9,388 nucleotides of DNA from Methanomicrobiaceae archaeon. GTDB taxonomy: Archaea; Halobacteriota; Methanomicrobia; Methanomicrobiales; Methanomicrobiaceae. The DNA is taken from assembly GCA_030628325.1 (NCBI GenBank), contig DAOVRB010000021.1, positions 1 to 9,388 on the forward strand, written 5' to 3'. The position numbers and the translations under genes were made by a program. Below, one piece after another: positions 6,035 to 9,388 of this stretch. The notes under the pieces are model-generated. The model did not search any database. It saw nothing but the letters and a program-made list of their open reading frames with translations, and was not told where the DNA came from. Numbering within the stretch: the first letter of the stretch is position 1; each line of letters opens with the position of its first letter.

Positions 6035-6712
6035 TTATGGCTTTGCCTCGAAAGATTTCCAGGATTCGAGGACTTCCCTGCCCTCAATGAAAACAAATCC
6101 GTTTTTTTCTGCATATTTTATTGCATCCTCTTTTTTGAGGGCTTTTCCTGTTTCATCATCCAGCATCTCACAGATTGTAATGCATGGAGTGACACCTGCC
6201 ATTTCGGCAAGGGCGATGGAGAGTTCGGTCTGCCCCTGCCGCTTGTTGAGGAGTTCTTTATCAGCCCTCAGGAGTGCCATATGGCCGGGTGTCCGGAATT
6301 CTGCATTGAAGTTCTCTCCACCTCCGTTCAGCGACGTTTTCACCTGCTCTGCAAGTTTTGTAACTGTGAGTGCCCTGTCATTGTCTGTGATGCCGGTGAA
6401 GGTATTGCGGTGGTTTACCCAGAGTGAAAATGAGGAGTGGTTTTCCCTGTCATAGGGGATGTCACCCTCCTTCTCTGCAAGGTTAGTGGATTTCAGAATT
6501 TCGCTTGCGAACGGGAGGCCAAACTTCTCTGCGGCTTTTGGGTGGATGGATGTACAGATCAGGCCACCACCGTCTTTTCTCATCCTGAGAATATCTCCCG
6601 GGGTTACTGCATCAGATCTGATTGCAAAGTCAGTCTCGCCCTCGCGGTCGTCAAAATCATAGAGGAGGATAAACTCTCCTTTTTTAAGTGCCTGTTTTGC
6701 GTTTTCAATCAT
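6035..6712 (-). CDS. ribB: 3,4-Dihydroxy-2-butanone 4-phosphate synthase
   Basis: RibB converts ribulose 5-phosphate to dihydroxybutanone phosphate plus formate, supplying the four-carbon unit for lumazine and then riboflavin; in methanogens riboflavin also feeds F420. The 225-residue product is a stand-alone synthase domain with no GTP cyclohydrolase II fusion, as in archaea. Its landmarks are the acidic metal motif DDREGETD (residues 21-28, with R23, E24 and E26), GGGLIC (48-52), HRNTFTGITDNDRALT (101-116), FRTPGHMALLRA (139-150) and GQTELSIALAEMAG (160-173). C181-E182 follows near the active site. The ATG at 6712 overlaps the end of rbkR by eight bases and has AGAGGT (plus 6721-6726) eight bases upstream, so the two genes form one operon, probably controlled by RbkR. 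Confidence 0.96.
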   Translation of the reverse strand: MIENAKQALKKGEFILLYDFDDREGETDFAIRSDAVTPGDILRMRKDGGGLICTSIHPKAAEKFGLPFASEILKSTNLAEKEGDIPYDRENHSSFSLWVNHRNTFTGITDNDRALTVTKLAEQVKTSLNGGGENFNAEFRTPGHMALLRADKELLNKRQGQTELSIALAEMAGVTPCITICEMLDDETGKALKKEDAIKYAEKNGFVFIEGREVLESWKSFEAKP

Positions 6713-7370
6713 TGAATCTAACCTCTACTTTTATTATATCTTTTGAATGCAGGTGTAGTTCTTCCCTGATGTGGACCGGGGATATCAATTCGATGATATC
6801 TTCAGGGTAGTGACTCCGCCCCGGGATTATGATTGCACACTCATAATCTCCTATGGTGCATGGAAGGCAGCGTGCGCCCCCGAATGTGCGCTCGTCGGCC
6901 TGGAATCCCTCTATTTTTATCCATTCGTATGAATCCAGTTTTTTTCTGGTTTCAATGCCTGTGGGATTTAACCGTATATTGAGTGTACCCGGGAATGGTT
7001 TGAAGTTAAGGAGGCGGATAAACTGGTCTGCGTAACCGGGAATACTGACATAATATGCACCTTCGCCGAGACCATCGATCAGTACTCCTTCAAGTGTGAA
7101 ATGCCCTTTTTTCTCCTCGAATATTCTACAGAAATCCGAATATTCACTTCTCAGGCTCTCTTCTCCCTGTTTTGTGATGGTAACATATTGCCCGTCCTGC
7201 CTTACAGAGCGGGTAATCAGCATCTGTTTTTCCAGTGAGATGAGACGTCTGGATGCGGTCTGGGCGCTGGTACCCAGTCTGTTTCCTAATGCCTGTGACG
7301 AGATGGATACCTGACCCCGGTACCCGCCCATGAGAGCGATTGTCTTTAGACACTGGAGGTCTTCAGCCAT
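6705..7370 (-). CDS. rbkR: RbkR: winged-helix regulator fused to CTP-dependent riboflavin kinase
   Basis: The 221-residue product joins two domains. Residues 1 to about 85 are a winged helix-turn-helix (SSQALGNRLGTSAQTASRRLISLEKQMLITR). Residues about 88-221 are an archaeal RibK domain, which phosphorylates riboflavin to FMN using CTP, with LEGVLIDGLGEGAYYVS, FPGTLNIRL (127-134), FGGARCLPC and SPVHIREEL. This layout matches the published bifunctional archaeal regulator RbkR, which represses flavin genes. The kinase residues look intact, so both activities are expected. The start is taken as the ATG at 7370. The ATG at 7376 would add two residues, and the frame can extend to 7430 only by including promoter sequence as a spurious hydrophobic tail. 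The mRNA is probably leaderless. The gene overlaps ribB by eight bases. Confidence 0.93.
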   Translation of the reverse strand: MAEDLQCLKTIALMGGYRGQVSISSQALGNRLGTSAQTASRRLISLEKQMLITRSVRQDGQYVTITKQGEESLRSEYSDFCRIFEEKKGHFTLEGVLIDGLGEGAYYVSIPGYADQFIRLLNFKPFPGTLNIRLNPTGIETRKKLDSYEWIKIEGFQADERTFGGARCLPCTIGDYECAIIIPGRSHYPEDIIELISPVHIREELHLHSKDIIKVEVRFND

Positions 7371-7374
7371 TACC

Positions 7375-7398
7375 ATACATACCAAAATTAGTATGCAT
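7375..7398. promoter_or_regulatory. Candidate RbkR operator at the rbkR start
   Basis: atacatac (7375-7382) and gtatgcat (7391-7398) form an inverted repeat with seven of eight pairs matching and an eight-base A/T-rich spacer. It lies between the rbkR TATA-like box and its start codon, where a bound protein would block transcription start. Assignment to RbkR is inference from position. Confidence 0.45.
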
Positions 7399-7399
7399 A

Positions 7400-7408
7400 T
7401 CATATATG
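7400..7408 (-). promoter_or_regulatory. TATA-like box for rbkR-ribB
   Basis: catatatg at 7401-7408, read on the minus strand, lies about 28-34 bases before the two candidate starts (7376 and 7370). This is the spacing expected for a leaderless archaeal transcript. Confidence 0.45.
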
Positions 7409-7464
7409 GGTTGTGCTTATTACAAAACATATATTGTTCGTGTAATGACGAAACCCTCTTCGTT

Positions 7465-7474
7465 AGTTATATTA
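7465..7474 (+). promoter_or_regulatory. TATA-like box for the HTH-mvaS-thiolase operon
   Basis: gttatattaa lies with its centre 22-28 bases before the two candidate ATGs at 7492 and 7498, so transcription would begin at or beside the start codon. acgaa (7448-7452) and ttcgt (7459-7463) form an inverted repeat directly upstream. Confidence 0.5.
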
Positions 7475-7484
7475 AATCTCTGTG

Positions 7485-7500
7485 CATACAAATGTGTATG
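7485..7500. promoter_or_regulatory. Inverted repeat spanning the HTH gene start
   Basis: catacaaatgtgtatg is a perfect six-base inverted repeat (cataca, 4-base spacer, tgtatg) that contains both candidate start codons, 7492 and 7498. Its halves share CATAC/GTATG with the candidate operator at rbkR. It could be an operator for either regulator. Confidence 0.4.
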
Positions 7501-8208
7501 AAAACCGGGCTGCGGAACAGGCTGGCTGAAAAGATGGCTGGTGAGATTACGTTATCAGATTCACCAGGCAAGGCCCTGAGAAAGTGGAGGATGGGTTTTA
7601 ACATACCTCCCGGGGTCCTTGCAGAGAAGCTTGAGGTCTCCCCGTCTGTGATATCTGATTATGAGGGAGGCCGGCGTAAAAGTCCTGGTACCGCGGTTGT
7701 CGGAAAGATTGTTGACAGTATCCTGAGCATTGATGAAGATAATGGCGGGAAGTACATCTACAAATTCGCAAGTATTCTGTACAGTGATATTGATGAAGAT
7801 GTAATCTATGCTATCCACGACTATGATTCATCCATAATGCTCAACAAATTCTGTGAAACCATTGACTGCACCCATGTGTGTGGTTTGATGGACAAGATGA
7901 TTTACGGTTACACTGTGGTCAACAGTCTTAACGCTATTCTTCATCTTTCACCAAATGAATTCAATCGGATTTATGGTTGGAGCACTGAGAGAGCGTTAAT
8001 TTTCACCAATATTTCAACAGGGAAATCACCAATGATTGCAATCCGTGTTACACCATTTAAACCACGTTGTGTTATCCTTCAGGGGATCAGTAAGGACCAG
8101 GTGCATCCGCTTGTGCCGAAACTTGCAGAGCGTGATCATATTACTCTGATGTGTACTGAGATGGGTGTAGACGAGATTGTTGACGTTCTGAGGAATGAAC
8201 CATGGTAG
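7498..8208 (+). CDS. Archaeal XRE-type HTH transcriptional regulator upstream of mvaS
   Basis: The product is 236 residues from the ATG at 7498, or 238 from 7492. Residues 24-78 form an XRE/Cro-like helix-turn-helix (GKALRKWRMGFNIPP, LAEKLEVSPSVISDYEGGRR, then KIVDSIL). The remaining about 150 residues are a conserved archaeal C-terminal domain without an enzyme motif that I recognise. It contains several cysteines (for example IDCTHVCG), which could sense redox state or metal. I believe it belongs to the COG1709 group of predicted archaeal regulators. Longer starts up to 7330 cross the divergent promoter and are rejected. The TAG stop overlaps the mvaS start by seven bases, so regulator and pathway enzymes are made from one mRNA, which makes control of isoprenoid synthesis the leading guess. 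Confidence 0.83.
   Translation: MKTGLRNRLAEKMAGEITLSDSPGKALRKWRMGFNIPPGVLAEKLEVSPSVISDYEGGRRKSPGTAVVGKIVDSILSIDEDNGGKYIYKFASILYSDIDEDVIYAIHDYDSSIMLNKFCETIDCTHVCGLMDKMIYGYTVVNSLNAILHLSPNEFNRIYGWSTERALIFTNISTGKSPMIAIRVTPFKPRCVILQGISKDQVHPLVPKLAERDHITLMCTEMGVDEIVDVLRNEPW
8190..8194 (+). promoter_or_regulatory. Ribosome binding site for mvaS
   Basis: gagga lies seven bases before the mvaS ATG at 8202, inside the end of the HTH gene. It supports this start despite the overlap. Confidence 0.5.
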
Positions 8209-9254
8209 GGATTATTACATACGGTGCCTGCATCCCGCGATACCGGATTAAAGTTGAGGATATCGCAAGGGTGTGGGGTGCTAACGGGGCGGAGATTTCC
8301 CGTGGACTGGGAGTCCGTGAGAAATCTGTGCCTGACCTTGATGAGGATACGATTACTATTGCAGTTGAAGCGGCCCGAAGCGCGCTCACAAGGCGTGAAG
8401 TGGATGTTTCTGCGATGGGCGCAATCTACGTTGGCAGTGAGTCACATCCCTATGCTGTAAAACCATCGGCATGTACTGTCGGTGAAGCGATAGGTGCAAC
8501 TCCTGTTATGACTGCGGCAGACTACGAGTTTGCATGTAAGGCAGGTACTGCAGCTATTCAGACCTGTATGGGTCTTGTAAAGAGTGGCATGATAAAAACA
8601 GGAATGGCAATCGGTGCGGACTGTGCACAGGGTGCACCCGGAGATGCGCTTGAGTATACTGCATCTGCCGGTGGTGCAGCGATTGTAATCGGAAATGAGA
8701 ATCCTATTGCGGAGATTAATCACACGTGTTCCTTTACTACAGATACTCCTGATTTCTGGAGACGTGAAGGGCAGGAGTACCCACGCCATGGCGGACGGTT
8801 TACCGGTGAGCCGGGTTACTTCAGGCATGTACAGGGCGCCGCAAAGATGATGCTGGAACAGCATGGGACCAGTCCGTCAGACTATGATTATGCTGTTTTC
8901 CACCAGCCAAATGCAAAGTTCCCACAGCGTGTTGCAGGAATGCTTGGATTTAACGCCGGGCAGATTAAGCCCGGGCTTGTTGTTCCCCGTCTTGGGAACA
9001 CCTACAGTGGTGCGGTCCCCATCGGTCTGTCTGCAACACTGGATGTTGCGAAACCGGGGGATCGGATCTTTGTGACTTCGTTTGGTTCAGGTGCGGGCAG
9101 TGATGCCTTTGATATCACAGTTACAGATGTTATTGACTCTGATCTCTTTGATCGGAGTGCGGCTCCTACTATTGAAGAACTCCTTTCAGATCCGATATAT
9201 CTGGATTATGCACAGTATGCCAAACACAAGGGAAAGATCGTGATGCAATTATGA
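8202..9254 (+). CDS. mvaS: Hydroxymethylglutaryl-CoA synthase, archaeal type
   Basis: This enzyme condenses acetyl-CoA and acetoacetyl-CoA to HMG-CoA, the second step of the mevalonate route to archaeal isoprenoid lipids. The 350-residue product has a thiolase-like fold with the family's catalytic triad: E80 (YVGSESHPYAVKP), C112 as nucleophile (FACKAGT) and H234 (VFHQPNAKFP). Late landmarks are GNTYSGA and SFGSGAGSDAF. Length is usual for archaeal members. Archaeal HMG-CoA synthase is known to form a channelling complex with a thiolase and a DUF35 protein. The thiolase follows here with an ATGA overlap, and a DUF35 gene would be expected just beyond the window. The start overlaps the HTH gene by seven bases and has a modest ribosome binding site. 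Confidence 0.96.
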   Translation: MVGIITYGACIPRYRIKVEDIARVWGANGAEISRGLGVREKSVPDLDEDTITIAVEAARSALTRREVDVSAMGAIYVGSESHPYAVKPSACTVGEAIGATPVMTAADYEFACKAGTAAIQTCMGLVKSGMIKTGMAIGADCAQGAPGDALEYTASAGGAAIVIGNENPIAEINHTCSFTTDTPDFWRREGQEYPRHGGRFTGEPGYFRHVQGAAKMMLEQHGTSPSDYDYAVFHQPNAKFPQRVAGMLGFNAGQIKPGLVVPRLGNTYSGAVPIGLSATLDVAKPGDRIFVTSFGSGAGSDAFDITVTDVIDSDLFDRSAAPTIEELLSDPIYLDYAQYAKHKGKIVMQL

Positions 9255-9388
9255 GAGAAGTAGCAGTTGTTGGAATTGGTCTCACCGAATTCGGTGAGAA
9301 ATGGGGCACATCCTTTCGGAATCTCTTTGTTGAGGCAGGGGCACTGGCGCTTGAGGATGCCGGTATAGGCGGTGAGCAGATTGATGAG
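9251..9388 (+). CDS. Acetyl-CoA acetyltransferase (thiolase), 3' end missing
   Basis: The frame is open to the window end and gives 46 residues. It starts MREVAVVGIGLTEFGEKWG, continues with FRNLFVEAGALALEDAGI, and matches the N-terminus of the archaeal SCP-x-type thiolases that sit next to mvaS. The enzyme would join two acetyl-CoA into acetoacetyl-CoA, the substrate of the preceding gene product, within the same complex. Its ATG overlaps the mvaS stop as ATGA. The catalytic cysteine region lies beyond the window and cannot be checked, so the call rests on the N-terminus and context. Confidence 0.87.
   Translation, partial: MREVAVVGIGLTEFGEKWGTSFRNLFVEAGALALEDAGIGGEQIDE

Noticed and set aside
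7371..7430. Longer RbkR start giving a hydrophobic N-terminus (MICILILVCMVM) like a signal or membrane segment
   Set aside because: The bases are the A/T-rich promoter with the TATA-like box and inverted repeat. A soluble regulator-kinase should not carry this, and the winged helix begins normally from 7370.
7330..7491. Longer start for the HTH regulator
   Set aside because: It would overlap the start of rbkR and the shared promoter, and the added residues do not resemble a protein domain.
8442..8864. 140-residue minus-strand open frame inside mvaS
   Set aside because: It lies antisense to the catalytic Cys region of mvaS and has shadow composition (many Cys, Ser, Thr).

Overview
The window reads as a stretch of chromosome from a methanogenic euryarchaeon, most likely of the order Methanomicrobiales. 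Support for an archaeon: RibL-type FAD synthetase, a CTP-dependent-type riboflavin kinase fused to a winged helix (RbkR), the archaeal HMG-CoA synthase followed by its partner thiolase, and a dihydropteroate-synthase-like protein of the kind linked to tetrahydromethanopterin synthesis. TATA-like boxes lie 20-35 bases before several starts, and many starts lack a ribosome binding site, which suggests leaderless mRNAs. The order-level placement is inference from gene content and moderate GC.

Layout. Positions 1-765 (+) hold the end of an unrecognised membrane protein: a long Lys/Glu-rich helix, one membrane span, then a probable outside domain. Facing it on the minus strand are a PHP-domain phosphoesterase and truA (2303-859), overlapping by ATGA. 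Divergent from these, with only 43 bases between the starts, is a three-part dihydropteroate-synthase-like gene (2347-3759, +). It converges on a universal stress protein gene (4228-3782, -). Next come a JAMM metalloprotease-like gene and ribL, overlapping by ATGA (4467-5272, +), and a 62-residue protein with two Cys4 repeats (5422-5610, +). A 424-base non-coding stretch follows (5611-6034) with many short direct and inverted repeats and an A/T hairpin. The minus-strand pair rbkR-ribB (7370-6035) comes next. Divergent from it is the plus-strand run HTH regulator - mvaS - thiolase (7498 to the window end), with each junction overlapping.

How the genes fit together. Three genes belong to flavin coenzyme synthesis: ribB makes the four-carbon precursor, the kinase domain of RbkR makes FMN, and RibL makes FAD. 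The winged helix of RbkR probably represses its own operon. mvaS and the thiolase are the first two steps of the archaeal mevalonate route to membrane lipids, and the HTH gene co-transcribed with them is a natural candidate for their regulator. The dihydropteroate-synthase-like gene probably serves methanopterin synthesis. I saw no mobile element, CRISPR array, rRNA or tRNA. The least explained parts are the Cys-rich small protein with its unusual leader, the repeat cluster at 5811-5990, the JAMM-RibL pairing, and the symmetrical CATAC/GTATG elements at both ends of the 7371-7500 divergent region.
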